From positions 6,310,501 to 6,374,500 of the forward strand of contig NZ_LT629703.1 of assembly GCF_900103365.1 (NCBI RefSeq): a stretch of 64,000 bases of DNA, given 5' to 3'. The number at the start of each line of letters is the position of its first letter. The stretch's first letter is position 1. Under the pieces are notes generated by a model. It did not search any database. It saw only the letters and a program-made list of their open reading frames with translations, and was not told the DNA's origin. This DNA is from Afipia sp. GAS231 (GTDB lineage: Bacteria; Pseudomonadota; Alphaproteobacteria; Rhizobiales; Xanthobacteraceae). Position numbers and translations under genes: made by a program. This document shows, one piece after another, positions 25,801-35,544 of the stretch.

Positions 25801-28356
25801 ATGGCGGGACAGGCCGGCCAAGGCAGCAATCAAGGCAACAATCAGGAAAGCAAGGCACGTCCGGGCCAGCGCCGGATGGCGCAGTGGACCCGCGACTATG
25901 CCCGGCTGCCCGGAATTCCTGACGAATATATCGGCCAGGACGGGGCGCCCCGCGCCGCCTGGACCCGGTTTTTCGATGCCTTTGCCGCGCTGGCGCCGGC
26001 CGACATCGAAAAACGTTTTGCATCCGCCGACCGGCATCTGCGCGAAGCCGGCGTTACCTACCGCGCGCCGGGCGAGACCGCCGACCGGTTGTGGCCGCTC
26101 AGCCACCTGCCGCTGATCATCGACGAAACCGACTGGCAGCAGTTGAGTGCCGGCATCGCGCAACGCGCGCAGCTTCTCGAAATGGTATTGCGCGATCTCT
26201 ACGGTGAAGGCCGTCTGGTCGCGGACGGTGCGATCCCCGCCGCCGCCATCGCCGGCAGCAACGAATATCTGCGCGCGGTGTGCGGCGTCAAACCGCCGGG
26301 CGGCCGCTATCTGCATCTCTATGCCGCCGATGTCGGCCGCGGCCCCGACGGGCGCTGGTGGGTGCTGGGCGACCGCACGCAGGCGCCGTCGGGCGCCGGC
26401 TACGCGCTGGAAAATCGCCTGGTGCTGTCGCGCGCCTTTTCCAACCTCTACAAGTCGATGAACGTCGAACGCGTGGCGCCGTTCTTCGAGGCGTTTCGCG
26501 AGTCGCTTCGATCGGGCGCCGATCGCGACGAGCCGCGGATCGGTTTGCTGACGCCGGGCGCCTTCAGCGAAACCTATTTCGAGCATGCCACGCTGGCGCG
26601 TTATCTCGGCTTCCTGCTGGTCGAAGGCGACGATCTCGCCGTCAGCGGCGACCGCATCCATATTCGCACCGTCGCCGGTTTGAAGCGGCTCGACGTGCTG
26701 CTGCGCCGGGTCGATTCCAACTTTCTCGATCCGCTCGAGCTCGATGCGTCCTCGCATCTCGGCGTGCCCGGCCTGATCGACGTGGTGCGCAAAAACGGCG
26801 TGGTCGTCGCCAACATGCCGGGTTCGGGCGTGCTGGAGGCGAGGGCGCTATTGGGCTTCCTGCCGAGTCTCAGCCGGCGTTTCCTCGGCGAAGACCTCAA
26901 GATGCCGCACATCGCGACCTGGTGGTGCGGCCAGAAATCCGCGCGCGAGGAAGTGCTGGACCGGCTCGATGATTTCGCAATTGAAGGCGCCTACAGCCGC
27001 TCGGTTCCGGGCTTTCCGGGCCACGGTCCGGTGCTGGCCGGCGAGTTGTCGCCGACGGATCGCGACCGGCTCAAAAGCGCGATCGCCGACCGCGGCATCG
27101 ATTATGTCGGCCAGGAGCTGGTGCGGCTGTCGACGACGCCGGTGTGGGAAAACGGTCGGATCACGCCGCGCCCGTTCGTGCTGCGGGTGTTTGCCGCGGC
27201 GACCCCGCAAGGCTGGACCATCCTGCCCGGCGGCTTCTGCCGGATCGCGGAGCAGCCCGATGCCCGCGCCGTGTCGATGGGCGACGGCGCGCGTTCCGCG
27301 GATGTCTGGGTTGTGTCCGACAAGGCGGTTGCCACCTCGACGCTGTTGCCGGCGGCAGACACCGTGCGGATCAAGCGGATCGCCGGCGTCGTTCCCAGCC
27401 GCGCCGCCGACAACCTGTTCTGGCTCGGCCGCTATCTCGAGCGCGCCGAGGCGACGCTGCGGCTGATCCGCGCGCTCGGCGTGCCGACGCGTGATCCGGC
27501 CAAAGGAACGTCAACCGGAACGTCGGGCGGGCCGGCCACGGCGCTGCCTTCGGTCGAGCGCATTCAACGGCTGCTGGTGACCTGGGGCGCGACCTCGCAG
27601 GCGACGCGCGCGAACCCTGCAAAGGTCGTCGCCGAGGCCTTGCAAAATCCGGAGAAATTCGGCTCGGCGTTGTCGTTGCTCAAATCGGCGCAGCGCACCG
27701 CGACCTCGTTGCGGGAGCGGCTTTCGCCGGACGCCTGGCAGGTCATCACCGAGATGACGGAACGTCTTGCCTTGCAGGTCGATGACGACGACGCGGTGGT
27801 CAGCGCTGCTGAACTGACGTTGCAGGAGCTGGCGAGCTTTGCCGGTCTGGCCCAGGAGAACATGAACCGCGCCGCCGGCTGGCGCTTCCTCGAAATGGGC
27901 CGCCGCATCGAGCGCGCCATCAATACCGCGCGGTTCGCCCGGCAGTTCGGTTATGACGAGGCTGGCGACGAGGATCTCGACGTGCTGCTGACGCTGGTGG
28001 ACTGCCAGATCACCTATCGCTCGCGCTACCTGGTCGGTCCGGCGCTGGCGCCGGTGCGCGATCTCGCGGTGCTCGACCCTTATAACCCGCGCTCGGTGGC
28101 GTTTCAGGTCGCGGCGCTCAACGAGCACATTGCGAGCCTTCCGAGCCTCAAGGAGCACGGCCTGATCGAGCGGCCGCAACGCCTTGCGGTGGCGCTGCAG
28201 GCCATGCTGACGACGTCGGAAGCCTCGGCGCTCGATATCAAGGCGCTGTTCGCGCTGGAGCAGGACCTGCTCAACCTCGCCGACGCCATCGGCCTGCACT
28301 ATTTCCCGCACGGACCCAATGCGAGCCGGCCGGAGAAGCTCACGGGCCTCGCGTGA
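25801..28356 (+). CDS. Circularly permuted ATP-grasp fused to alpha-E domain
   Basis: This 851-residue protein fuses a circularly permuted type 2 ATP-grasp domain (about 20-500, COG2308) to an alpha-E helical domain (about 528-835, COG2307). The ATP-grasp part is predicted to form amide bonds at the expense of ATP. Landmarks are WWVLGDRTQAPSGAGYALENR and GFCRIAEQPDA in the ligase, and VPSRAADNLFWLGRYLERAE at the start of alpha-E. In many genomes these are separate genes, so the fusion is a useful marker. An upstream TTG (25774) is possible, but ATG 25801 is preferred. The stop overlaps the next gene by 4 bp (GTGA). Confidence 0.9.
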   Translation: MAGQAGQGSNQGNNQESKARPGQRRMAQWTRDYARLPGIPDEYIGQDGAPRAAWTRFFDAFAALAPADIEKRFASADRHLREAGVTYRAPGETADRLWPLSHLPLIIDETDWQQLSAGIAQRAQLLEMVLRDLYGEGRLVADGAIPAAAIAGSNEYLRAVCGVKPPGGRYLHLYAADVGRGPDGRWWVLGDRTQAPSGAGYALENRLVLSRAFSNLYKSMNVERVAPFFEAFRESLRSGADRDEPRIGLLTPGAFSETYFEHATLARYLGFLLVEGDDLAVSGDRIHIRTVAGLKRLDVLLRRVDSNFLDPLELDASSHLGVPGLIDVVRKNGVVVANMPGSGVLEARALLGFLPSLSRRFLGEDLKMPHIATWWCGQKSAREEVLDRLDDFAIEGAYSRSVPGFPGHGPVLAGELSPTDRDRLKSAIADRGIDYVGQELVRLSTTPVWENGRITPRPFVLRVFAAATPQGWTILPGGFCRIAEQPDARAVSMGDGARSADVWVVSDKAVATSTLLPAADTVRIKRIAGVVPSRAADNLFWLGRYLERAEATLRLIRALGVPTRDPAKGTSTGTSGGPATALPSVERIQRLLVTWGATSQATRANPAKVVAEALQNPEKFGSALSLLKSAQRTATSLRERLSPDAWQVITEMTERLALQVDDDDAVVSAAELTLQELASFAGLAQENMNRAAGWRFLEMGRRIERAINTARFARQFGYDEAGDEDLDVLLTLVDCQITYRSRYLVGPALAPVRDLAVLDPYNPRSVAFQVAALNEHIASLPSLKEHGLIERPQRLAVALQAMLTTSEASALDIKALFALEQDLLNLADAIGLHYFPHGPNASRPEKLTGLA

Positions 28357-29231
28357 TCTACGACATCCGTCATGTCACGACCTACGCTTACGAAAGCCCG
28401 GTGAGCTTTGCGCGCTGCTCGCTGCGGCTGGAACCGCGAACCGGCGACGGGCAGCAACTGGTCTCGCACTCAGTCGAGATCCGGCCGCGGCCGGTGGAAC
28501 GCACCGCGCGGCGTGATTTTTTCGGCACCCACACCGAGAGCGTGCTGATCGAGACCGCGCATCGCACGCTGCGGATCGATTCCCGTTCGCGGGTACAGGT
28601 CGCGCGGCAGGTGCTGGAACGCACCGCGCCGAGCCCGGCATGGGAGGACGTCCGCGACGTCGCGTTCGAGGCCACCAGCCTCGGCCCGTCCTCGCCGGTC
28701 GGCTATGTCTTTGCCAGTTCGCTGGTGCCGGTGCAGGCGCCGGTCACCGCCTATGCCGCGGCGAGCTTTCCGCCGGGCTGCGGGGTCGTCGCAGGCTCAG
28801 TCGACCTGATGCACCGGATCCGCACCGAGTTCAGATACGACCCCAAGGCGACCGTGATCTCGACGCCGCTGGCCGAAGTGTTCGAGAAACGCCACGGCGT
28901 CTGCCAGGATTTTGCCCATGTGATGATCGCGGGCCTGCGCGGGCTCGGACTGCCGGCGGCCTATGTCAGCGGCTATCTGCGTACCATCCCGCCGCCGGGC
29001 CAGCCGCGTCTGCAGGGCGCCGACGCCACCCACGCCTGGGTGTCGGTGTGGTGCGGCGCCGAGATCGGCTGGATCGGTTTCGATCCGACCAACGATCTCC
29101 TGGTCGGGAACGATCACATCATTCTGGCGATCGGGCGCGACTTTTCCGACGTCTCGCCGGTCGACGGCATCATCGTCGGTTCGCGCAAGCAGAAGCTTAG
29201 CGTCGCCGTGGACGTGCTGCTGGTGGAGTGA
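28353..29231 (+). CDS. Transglutaminase-like cysteine protease family protein
   Basis: This 292-residue protein has an N-terminal beta-sandwich region (MIYDIRHVTTYAYESPVSFARCSLRLEPR) and a transglutaminase-like core with Cys184 (RHGVCQDFAH), His228 (DATHAWVSVW) and Asp244 (WIGFDPTNDLL). Bacterial members are usually proteases or peptide-bond-modifying enzymes rather than true crosslinkers. It is translationally coupled to the ATP-grasp/alpha-E gene through a GTGA overlap. It thus provides a second bond-cleaving activity alongside a bond-forming one. Confidence 0.9.
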   Translation: MIYDIRHVTTYAYESPVSFARCSLRLEPRTGDGQQLVSHSVEIRPRPVERTARRDFFGTHTESVLIETAHRTLRIDSRSRVQVARQVLERTAPSPAWEDVRDVAFEATSLGPSSPVGYVFASSLVPVQAPVTAYAAASFPPGCGVVAGSVDLMHRIRTEFRYDPKATVISTPLAEVFEKRHGVCQDFAHVMIAGLRGLGLPAAYVSGYLRTIPPPGQPRLQGADATHAWVSVWCGAEIGWIGFDPTNDLLVGNDHIILAIGRDFSDVSPVDGIIVGSRKQKLSVAVDVLLVE

Positions 29232-29277
29232 ATCCGCAAAATATCGAAAACAACCCCATGCAAAGTAGGATTGGTCC

Positions 29278-30984
29278 CTAGGTCCCCGTCCGCCGCGGCG
29301 CTTCGGCTGACTCAGCGCGCAGGTCGCGGAAGAACTTTTCGACCTCGCGGGAGAGCGTCTCGGCGGTGGCGGTGAGGTCGCTGGAGGCGGTCAGGACGGA
29401 GGCTGCCGCCGTGCTTGTCGTGCCGATGGCGTCGCTGAGCGAGCCGATATTGACGACCAGCGTGCCATTGCCCTGCGCCGCCAGTTGGGCGTTGGCGGAA
29501 ATCTCGCGGGTCGCCGCATCCTGTTGCCCGATGGCGCTGGCGATGATCGAGGTCACCTCGTTGATCTCGCGTACGGCGTTGCCGATTTCGCGGACCGCAT
29601 CGACGGAATTCTTGGTCGAGGTCTGAATCAGGCCGACGTTCTGGCCGATTTCGGCGGTTGCCTTGGCGGTCTGCTCGGCCAGCGCCTTGACCTCGTGGGC
29701 GACGACCGCAAAGCCGCGGCCGGCATCGCCGGCGCGCGCGGCCTCGATGGTCGCATTCAGCGCCAGCAGGTTGGTTTGTTCGGCGATCGCCTGGATCAGG
29801 CTGAGCACGCCGTCGATGCGTTGGGTAGCTGCCGCCAGCCCCTCGATCTCGGCAATCGATTTTTCGGTGCGAAGGCCGGCTTGTTCGACCGCGCCGGCGG
29901 ATTGCCGGACCTGGCGGCCGATCTCCTCGACGGAGGTGGAGAGTTCTTCGGCGGCTCCCGCCACAGCGGAAACATTGTGCGATGCCTGTTCGGTCGCGCT
30001 GGAGGCGGCAACCGCGCGTCCGCTCGCATCCGACGAGACGCTGGCGATGGTCTCGGCGGTGCCGCGCATCGAGGTCGCGTTGTCGGTAACGGCACGCAAC
30101 ACGCCGCCGATGGCTTCGCGGAACGCGTCGACCGAAGCCTCGATCTGGCGGGCGCGCTGGTCACGCGCCTTGGAATCCTCGAGCACCTGCGAATTGAGGT
30201 TGCGGTTGCGGTCCATCGCTTCCTTGAAGATCTGGATCGCGCGCGCCAGCGCGCCGATCTCGTCGGCACGGCCGGTATGCGGGACCTCGACGCCCTCGGC
30301 GCCTTCGGCGACGCGCTTGATGGTGTCGGTAATGGCCGAGAGCGGCCGCGCGACCGAACGGGCGATGATCAGCACGCCGATGATGACCACGACCAGCGCC
30401 AGACCGCCGAGGCAGGTCAGCACAAAGGCCATGGTGTGGTTCGCATCGGTCTGCTGCGCGAGCTTCTTGCTGCGTTCGGCATAGACCTTGGACAGCGCCT
30501 CGAGATCCTTGTTCAGCGCCGCGCGCACTTCGCGGTTGGCGTCGTTGTCGCCCCATTCGCGGCCCGCCGCAGCATTGATCTCGACGCCGCGGCGCACCAG
30601 CTCCTTGCGGAAGTCGATGAACTGCTCGATGCGCTTCTTGAAGACGGCGAACTGCTCGGCGTCGTCGGCCTGGACCAGCGCCTGCCAGTTCTTGACCACG
30701 TCGAGGATGCGTTCGTTGAACTTTAGCAGCCCGTCGCCGTATTTTTTCACGACCGCCGGTTCGGTGGACATGTAGACGCCGCGGGATTCCATCACCACCG
30801 CATAGACCAGCGAATTGACCCGCTCGACGTTGAGCGCGGCGCGGCTGGCGGTCGCGACCGCCTCGGTGAGGGCGGCATTCTGGCGGGTGTTGTAATCGGA
30901 CAGCGCGGTTATGGCGGCGACGAGCACCGCGAACAGCGCAAAGATTGCGTAGAGTTTGGCCGCGAGCGAAAGGCGGGATGACAT
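29278..30984 (-). CDS. Methyl-accepting chemotaxis protein
   Basis: This chemoreceptor of about 568 residues has TM1 near residues 8-30 ([21 protein letters not shown]), a periplasmic sensor of about 160 residues, TM2 ([22 protein letters not shown]), a HAMP linker and a C-terminal signalling domain. The signalling tip reads [30 protein letters not shown], in which the hairpin motif is intact. It has no C-terminal CheR/CheB pentapeptide. The sensor contains DNNTRQN-like polar helices typical of four-helix-bundle sensors. ATG 30984 gives a normal N-terminus. ATG 31029 has a better GGAG ribosome-binding site and would add 15 residues. No che genes are adjacent. Confidence 0.88.
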   Translation of the reverse strand: MSSRLSLAAKLYAIFALFAVLVAAITALSDYNTRQNAALTEAVATASRAALNVERVNSLVYAVVMESRGVYMSTEPAVVKKYGDGLLKFNERILDVVKNWQALVQADDAEQFAVFKKRIEQFIDFRKELVRRGVEINAAAGREWGDNDANREVRAALNKDLEALSKVYAERSKKLAQQTDANHTMAFVLTCLGGLALVVVIIGVLIIARSVARPLSAITDTIKRVAEGAEGVEVPHTGRADEIGALARAIQIFKEAMDRNRNLNSQVLEDSKARDQRARQIEASVDAFREAIGGVLRAVTDNATSMRGTAETIASVSSDASGRAVAASSATEQASHNVSAVAGAAEELSTSVEEIGRQVRQSAGAVEQAGLRTEKSIAEIEGLAAATQRIDGVLSLIQAIAEQTNLLALNATIEAARAGDAGRGFAVVAHEVKALAEQTAKATAEIGQNVGLIQTSTKNSVDAVREIGNAVREINEVTSIIASAIGQQDAATREISANAQLAAQGNGTLVVNIGSLSDAIGTTSTAAASVLTASSDLTATAETLSREVEKFFRDLRAESAEAPRRTGT

Positions 30985-31346
30985 GGCGCCACCAGAAAAA
31001 GAATGAGGGGATTTTGCAATTTCGACCATACCGGCACTCCAAATGAGGGCCGGAGAGCACCGTCGGCCAATAAAAATTATGCTGAATTTTAGTGGAGAAT
31101 TTCTTAATACGAGAAATTCACGAATCTGCAACTGAGTTATTATTATATAACAAAATCAAATGGTTGCTCTGGCATACCAGAAACCACGGATGGCGGTGCC
31201 AGTTCTATCTGCGACCAGAACGCGCACCTGGCATGCCAGAGCGCGTAAATCCGCCGGGCGCGATTTGTGGTGCGCCATCACGGCGCAATGTCCGGGATGC
31301 TAGGCTGCCAGCCGCCCATCGACGCCAAAACGGGCCCGGAGCCGCC
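30985..31346. other. Gene-free region between chemoreceptor and eutB, AT-rich in part
   Basis: This 362-bp gap is divergent upstream sequence for the chemoreceptor (minus) and eutB (plus). Bases 31070-31165 are clearly richer in A and T than the surroundings (for example TTATTATTATATAAC). Two copies of a CTGG-CATR-CCAG palindrome follow, listed separately. No cobalamin riboswitch features were recognised and no convincing ORF is present. Confidence 0.7.
31168..31242. promoter_or_regulatory. Pair of CTGGCATRCCAG palindromes, candidate operators for eutB-hpnP-eutC
   Basis: CTGGCATACCAG (31169-31180) and CTGGCATGCCAG (31228-31239, a perfect palindrome) are 59 bp apart. They also form two 15-bp arms of a larger inverted repeat (31166-31180 and 31228-31242, one mismatch). 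TGG-N4-CCA palindromes of this kind are typical of GntR/FadR-type regulators. The spacing could allow looping or cooperative binding. They lie 105-180 bp before the eutB start. The regulator is not in the window. Confidence 0.5.
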
Positions 31347-32729
31347 ATGGTCTACCGCCAAGCCATCGATGCCACTTCTTATCTGTTCGATGATTTGCGC
31401 GACCTGCTTGCCAAGGCGACGCCGCCGCGCTCCGGCGATCGCCTTGCGGGGATTGCGGCCGACAGCGCCGAACGGATGATCGCGGCGCGGATGGCACTCG
31501 CCAATGTTCCGCTCAAGCAATTTCTCAATGAGGCCGTCGTGCCTTACGAGGACGACGAGGTTACCCGCCTGATCATGGATAGCCATGATGCCCAGGCCTT
31601 TGCCGCGATATCGTCGCTGACGGTCGGGGGCTTCCGCAACTGGCTGTTGTCCGATGCCGCCACGGCTGAGGCGTTACAAAAAGTCGCGCGCGGGGTCACG
31701 CCGGAAATGGCCGCGGCGGTCTCGAAGCTGATGCGCAACCAGGATCTGATCCTGGTCGCCAAAAAATGCGCGGTGACATCCGCCTTTCGCAACACCATCG
31801 GCTTGCGCGGGCGGATGAGCGTGCGGCTGCAGCCCAATCATCCCTTTGACGACACCAAGGGCATTACCGCCTCGATCCTCGACGGCATCCTGTTGGGATC
31901 GGGCGATGCCTGCATCGGGATCAATCCGGCGAGCGACGACCCGGCCGTGATCGGCGGCCTGTTGCGGCTGCTGGACGGGGTCATTTCGCGGCTGCAGATC
32001 CCGACGCAGGCTTGCGTTCTCACCCATGTCACCACCACGCTCGGCCTGATCGGCCAAGGTTTTCCGGTCGACCTGGTGTTCCAGTCGATTGCGGGAACGG
32101 AAGCCGCCAACCGCAGCTTTGGTGTCGATCTCGTACTCCTGAAGGAGGCGCGGGAGGCCGGGCTGTCGCTCCGCCGCGGCACCGTCGGCAACAACGTCAT
32201 GTATTTCGAAACCGGGCAGGGCTCGGCGCTGTCAGCCAATGCCCACCACGGGGTCGATCAGCAGACCTGCGAAGCGCGGGCCTATGCGGTGGCGCGCGCC
32301 TTCGATCCGTTGCTGGTCAACAGCGTCGTCGGCTTCATCGGCCCCGAATATCTCTACGACGGCAAGGAGATCATCCGGGCCGGGCTGGAGGATCACTTTT
32401 GCGGCAAGTTGCTCGGGCTGCCGCTCGGTGTCGATGTCTGCTACACCAACCATGCCGAGGCCGACCAGGACGACATGGACAATCTGCTGACGCTATTGGC
32501 CGCCGCCGGCGTGACCTTCATCATGGGGGTGCCGGGCGCCGACGACGTCATGCTGAACTATCAGTCCACCTCGTTCCATGATGCGCTCTATGTCCGCGAC
32601 CTCTTTGGCCTGAAACGGGCGCCGGAGTTCGACGACTGGCTGCATCGAACCGGCCTGGCTGGCGCTGACTTCCGAATTGCGGGCAATGCGGGTCTGCTGC
32701 CCGAATTTGCCTCACGGCTGATCGCTTGA
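31347..32729 (+). CDS. eutB: Ethanolamine ammonia-lyase large subunit
   Basis: The large subunit of the adenosylcobalamin-dependent enzyme converts ethanolamine to acetaldehyde and ammonia. The 460-residue length and blocks such as KLMRNQDLILVAKKC, RLQPNHPFDDTKGI, GDACIGINPASD, FQSIAGTEAANRSFG and GVDVCYTNHAEADQDDMDNL match EutB throughout. ATG 31347 is the family start, though the frame is open to 31092. Its partner eutC is displaced by 1.77 kb because hpnP lies between them. No microcompartment shell genes are present, so this is the simple cytosolic type of system. Confidence 0.95.
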   Translation: MVYRQAIDATSYLFDDLRDLLAKATPPRSGDRLAGIAADSAERMIAARMALANVPLKQFLNEAVVPYEDDEVTRLIMDSHDAQAFAAISSLTVGGFRNWLLSDAATAEALQKVARGVTPEMAAAVSKLMRNQDLILVAKKCAVTSAFRNTIGLRGRMSVRLQPNHPFDDTKGITASILDGILLGSGDACIGINPASDDPAVIGGLLRLLDGVISRLQIPTQACVLTHVTTTLGLIGQGFPVDLVFQSIAGTEAANRSFGVDLVLLKEAREAGLSLRRGTVGNNVMYFETGQGSALSANAHHGVDQQTCEARAYAVARAFDPLLVNSVVGFIGPEYLYDGKEIIRAGLEDHFCGKLLGLPLGVDVCYTNHAEADQDDMDNLLTLLAAAGVTFIMGVPGADDVMLNYQSTSFHDALYVRDLFGLKRAPEFDDWLHRTGLAGADFRIAGNAGLLPEFASRLIA

Positions 32730-32894
32730 GGGCCGCCTGGGGGCAACGAACGGCGGGTTTTCATGCAACCTTTGAACCGCCGGCGCGTTTGAGACGACTG
32801 CCACAATGTTGAAGAATTTCTGGCCCAACTTTCAATGTCGTGCTTAGATTTGCCAAAGCTCTGGTTTGCTAAGGCGTTGGCTGAGGAAGTTTGA

Positions 32895-34484
32895 ATGAGA
32901 GCTGAAGGCATTGAGACGGTTCGGCGCATCCTGTGTGTCTTTCCGCGCTATACGTCTTCTTTTGGTACGTTCGAACACGCCTATCCCCTGACAGACGGCG
33001 TCCAGGCGTTCATGCCGCCGCAGGGGCTGCTGCTGATCGCGGCCTATCTGCCGGCCAACTGGCCGGTGCGTTTCATCGACGAGAACATTCGCCCGGCGAC
33101 GAAAGAAGACTTCGAATGGGCGGAGGCGGTGTTCGTCAGCGGCATGCACATCCAGCGCCAGCAGATGAACGACATCTGCCGCCGCGCACATGCGTTCGAT
33201 CTTTCGGTTGCGATCGGCGGGCCGTCGGTGAGCGCATGCCCGGATTACTACCCCTCGTTCGATTATCTCCATGTCGGCGAACTCGGCGATGCCACCAATG
33301 AGCTGTTCGCGCGGCTGGCGCACGATCCGTCGCGCCCCGAACAGCAGGTGGTGCTGAAAACCGTCGATCGCGTGGCGATGACGGATTTCCCGATTCCCGC
33401 GTACGAACTCGCCGAGGTCAAGAAATACTTCCTCGGCAGCATCCAGTATTCGAGCGGCTGTCCCTACCAGTGCGAGTTCTGCGACATCCCCGGCCTCTAT
33501 GGCCGCAACCCGCGGCTGAAATCGCCGGAACAGATCATCGCCGAGCTCGACAAGTTGCGCGAATGCGGCGTCACTGGCTCGGTGTATTTCGTCGACGACA
33601 ATTTCATCGGCAACCGCAAGGCGGCGCTGGATCTGCTGCCGCACCTGGTCGAATGGCAGAAGCGGACCGGTTACGTGATGCGGCTCGCCTGCGAGGCGAC
33701 GCTTAACATCGCCAAGCGGCCCGAGATTCTGGAAAAGATGCGCGATGCCTTCTTCGTCACGATCTTTTGCGGCATCGAGACGCCGGATCCCGAGGCACTG
33801 AAGGCGATGCACAAGGACCACAACATGATGGTCCCGATCCTGGAAGGCGTTCACACCATCAATTCCTACGGCATGGAAGTCGTCTCCGGCATCATCATGG
33901 GGCTCGACACCGACAAGCCGGAAACCGGCGACGCGCTGCTGGCGTTCGTCGACGAATCGCAGATCCCGCTGTTGACGATCAATCTGCTGCAGGCGCTGCC
34001 GAAGACGCCGCTGTGGGATCGGCTGGAGCGCGAAGGCCGTCTGCTCGAGGAAGACGAAAGCCGCGACTCCAATGTCGCGTTCCTGTTGCCCTATGATCAG
34101 GTGGTCGATTCGTGGCGTAAATGCATGGCAGTCGCCTATGCGCCGGAGAAGCTGTTCGCGCGCTACCAGTATCAGTGCGACTACACCTATGCGCGGCGGT
34201 TGAAGGTGCCGGTAACCCCCGAGCAGAAGAGCTGGGCCAACATCAAGCGCGCCTTAATCATGCTCCGGAACATTTTCTGGAAGGTCGGTGTGCTCGGCGA
34301 TTACAGGAAGGTGTTCTGGAAATTCGCGCTGGGACGGCTGCGGCACGGCGACATCGAGGGGCTGATCGCGTCGTCCATGATCGCGCATCACCTGATCATG
34401 TTCGCACGCGCGGCGTCGGTCGGTCAGCAGAGCGCATCGAACTATTCGATCCGGCTGCGCGAGGCCTCGGTCCCGGCCGAGTAG
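32895..34484 (+). CDS. hpnP: Hopanoid C-2 methylase, B12-binding radical SAM
   Basis: HpnP methylates hopanoids at C-2, giving 2-methylhopanoids. This 529-residue protein has an N-terminal cobalamin-binding-like domain (about 10-150, RRILCVFPRYTSSFGTFEHAYP, PPQGLLLIAAYLP, VAIGGPSVSACPDYYP). The radical SAM core carries Cys189, Cys193 and Cys196 (CPYQCEFC) for the 4Fe-4S cluster, followed by a long C-terminal region. A GAGGAAG ribosome-binding site precedes the ATG. It is 165 bp after eutB and 18 bp before eutC, so it is likely co-transcribed at least with eutC. HpnR (C-3 methylase) is the alternative, but the sequence pattern and locus fit HpnP. Confidence 0.87.
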   Translation: MRAEGIETVRRILCVFPRYTSSFGTFEHAYPLTDGVQAFMPPQGLLLIAAYLPANWPVRFIDENIRPATKEDFEWAEAVFVSGMHIQRQQMNDICRRAHAFDLSVAIGGPSVSACPDYYPSFDYLHVGELGDATNELFARLAHDPSRPEQQVVLKTVDRVAMTDFPIPAYELAEVKKYFLGSIQYSSGCPYQCEFCDIPGLYGRNPRLKSPEQIIAELDKLRECGVTGSVYFVDDNFIGNRKAALDLLPHLVEWQKRTGYVMRLACEATLNIAKRPEILEKMRDAFFVTIFCGIETPDPEALKAMHKDHNMMVPILEGVHTINSYGMEVVSGIIMGLDTDKPETGDALLAFVDESQIPLLTINLLQALPKTPLWDRLEREGRLLEEDESRDSNVAFLLPYDQVVDSWRKCMAVAYAPEKLFARYQYQCDYTYARRLKVPVTPEQKSWANIKRALIMLRNIFWKVGVLGDYRKVFWKFALGRLRHGDIEGLIASSMIAHHLIMFARAASVGQQSASNYSIRLREASVPAE

Positions 34485-34502
34485 CAAACCCTGGAAACCG
34501 TC

Positions 34503-35312
34503 ATGAAAACGCCGGCGCCGCCTTCCGGTTCGATTGCGCCCGTTTCGATTGAACCAGTTTCGATTGAACGTTTGCGCGAGTTGACGCCGGCCCGCGTCGC
34601 GCTCGGACGGGCAGGGGCGAGCATGCCGACCGAGGCGTTGCTCGCTTTCACGCTCGACCACGCACGCGCCCGCGATGCCGTCCATGCCGCCTTCGATGCC
34701 TCGCGCCTGATGGCGGAACTGGCCGGCCTTGGCCTGAACGCGCTTGAGGTCTCGAGCCAGGCGCGCGACCGGCGCGACTATCTGCGCCGTCCCGACCTCG
34801 GCCGCATGCTCGATGCCGGATCGCGGCGTTCGCTGGCCGACCGTAGCGGCGCTCGCTGCGAGCTTGCCGTCGTCATCGGCGACGGCCTGTCGCCGGCTGC
34901 GGTCAACCTTCACGCGGTCGAACTGGTTCGCAATCTTGCTGCACGGCTGGCGGAGGCCGGCATCGGAGTAGGCGCGGTCGTGGTTGCGTCGGGCGCGCGC
35001 GTGGCGCTGGGCGACGAGATCGGTGCTGTGCTCGGCGCGCGCATGGTGGTGATGTTGATCGGCGAGCGGCCAGGCATGTCGGCGCCGGACAGTCTCGGGG
35101 CCTATCTGACGTTCGGACCGCGCATCGGCCTGACCGACGCCGAACGCAATTGCATCTCCAACATCCACGGCGCCGGCCTGAGTTACGATGAAGCCGCGTT
35201 CAAAATCGCGTGGCTGGTTCGTGAAGGGCTCGCGCGGCAACTCACCGGCGTCGCGTTAAAGGACGAAAGCGCAGGACTGCCGGTGCAGATCGCGGCCGAT
35301 CCGGCCCTGTGA
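34503..35312 (+). CDS. eutC: Ethanolamine ammonia-lyase small subunit
   Basis: This 269-residue protein matches Eut[99 protein letters not shown]. With EutB it forms the active enzyme and contributes to cobalamin binding. The first 25 residues contain a short repeated SIEPVSIE element absent from the core family. It lies 18 bp after hpnP and is the last gene of the eutB-hpnP-eutC group. Confidence 0.95.
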   Translation: MKTPAPPSGSIAPVSIEPVSIERLRELTPARVALGRAGASMPTEALLAFTLDHARARDAVHAAFDASRLMAELAGLGLNALEVSSQARDRRDYLRRPDLGRMLDAGSRRSLADRSGARCELAVVIGDGLSPAAVNLHAVELVRNLAARLAEAGIGVGAVVVASGARVALGDEIGAVLGARMVVMLIGERPGMSAPDSLGAYLTFGPRIGLTDAERNCISNIHGAGLSYDEAAFKIAWLVREGLARQLTGVALKDESAGLPVQIAADPAL

Positions 35313-35544
35313 GTGGCCCGGGTGTGACAAATCAGAGACTTAACGCGGATTTTCGTCATCTGCGTGCCGATTTGCACCACCTCGCGCGCTTGCCGGATCG
35401 GGTTCGGACCTGTAAAACGGCGACGTTAATTTACCGCGTGATTTCAAGGGCTAGCGCCGATCAGACACGGCTGAAAAAGCCGCTATTGCGCCACCGACCC
35501 AAGCAAGCTTCACAACCGACACCGACGTGAGAACTGGACAGGGT

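Noticed and set aside
29232..29277. Anbu peptidase expected after the transglutaminase/ATP-grasp genes
   Set aside because: Only 46 bp separate the operon from the convergent chemoreceptor gene; no such gene is in the window.
29485..30726. 413-codon plus-strand frame opposite the chemoreceptor
   Set aside because: Antisense shadow; the chemoreceptor signalling domain on the minus strand is unambiguous.
30985..31346. Possible cobalamin riboswitch upstream of eutB-hpnP-eutC
   Set aside because: Searched by eye because all three products are predicted B12 users. No B12-box-like sequence was recognised, and the upstream palindromes fit a protein operator better.
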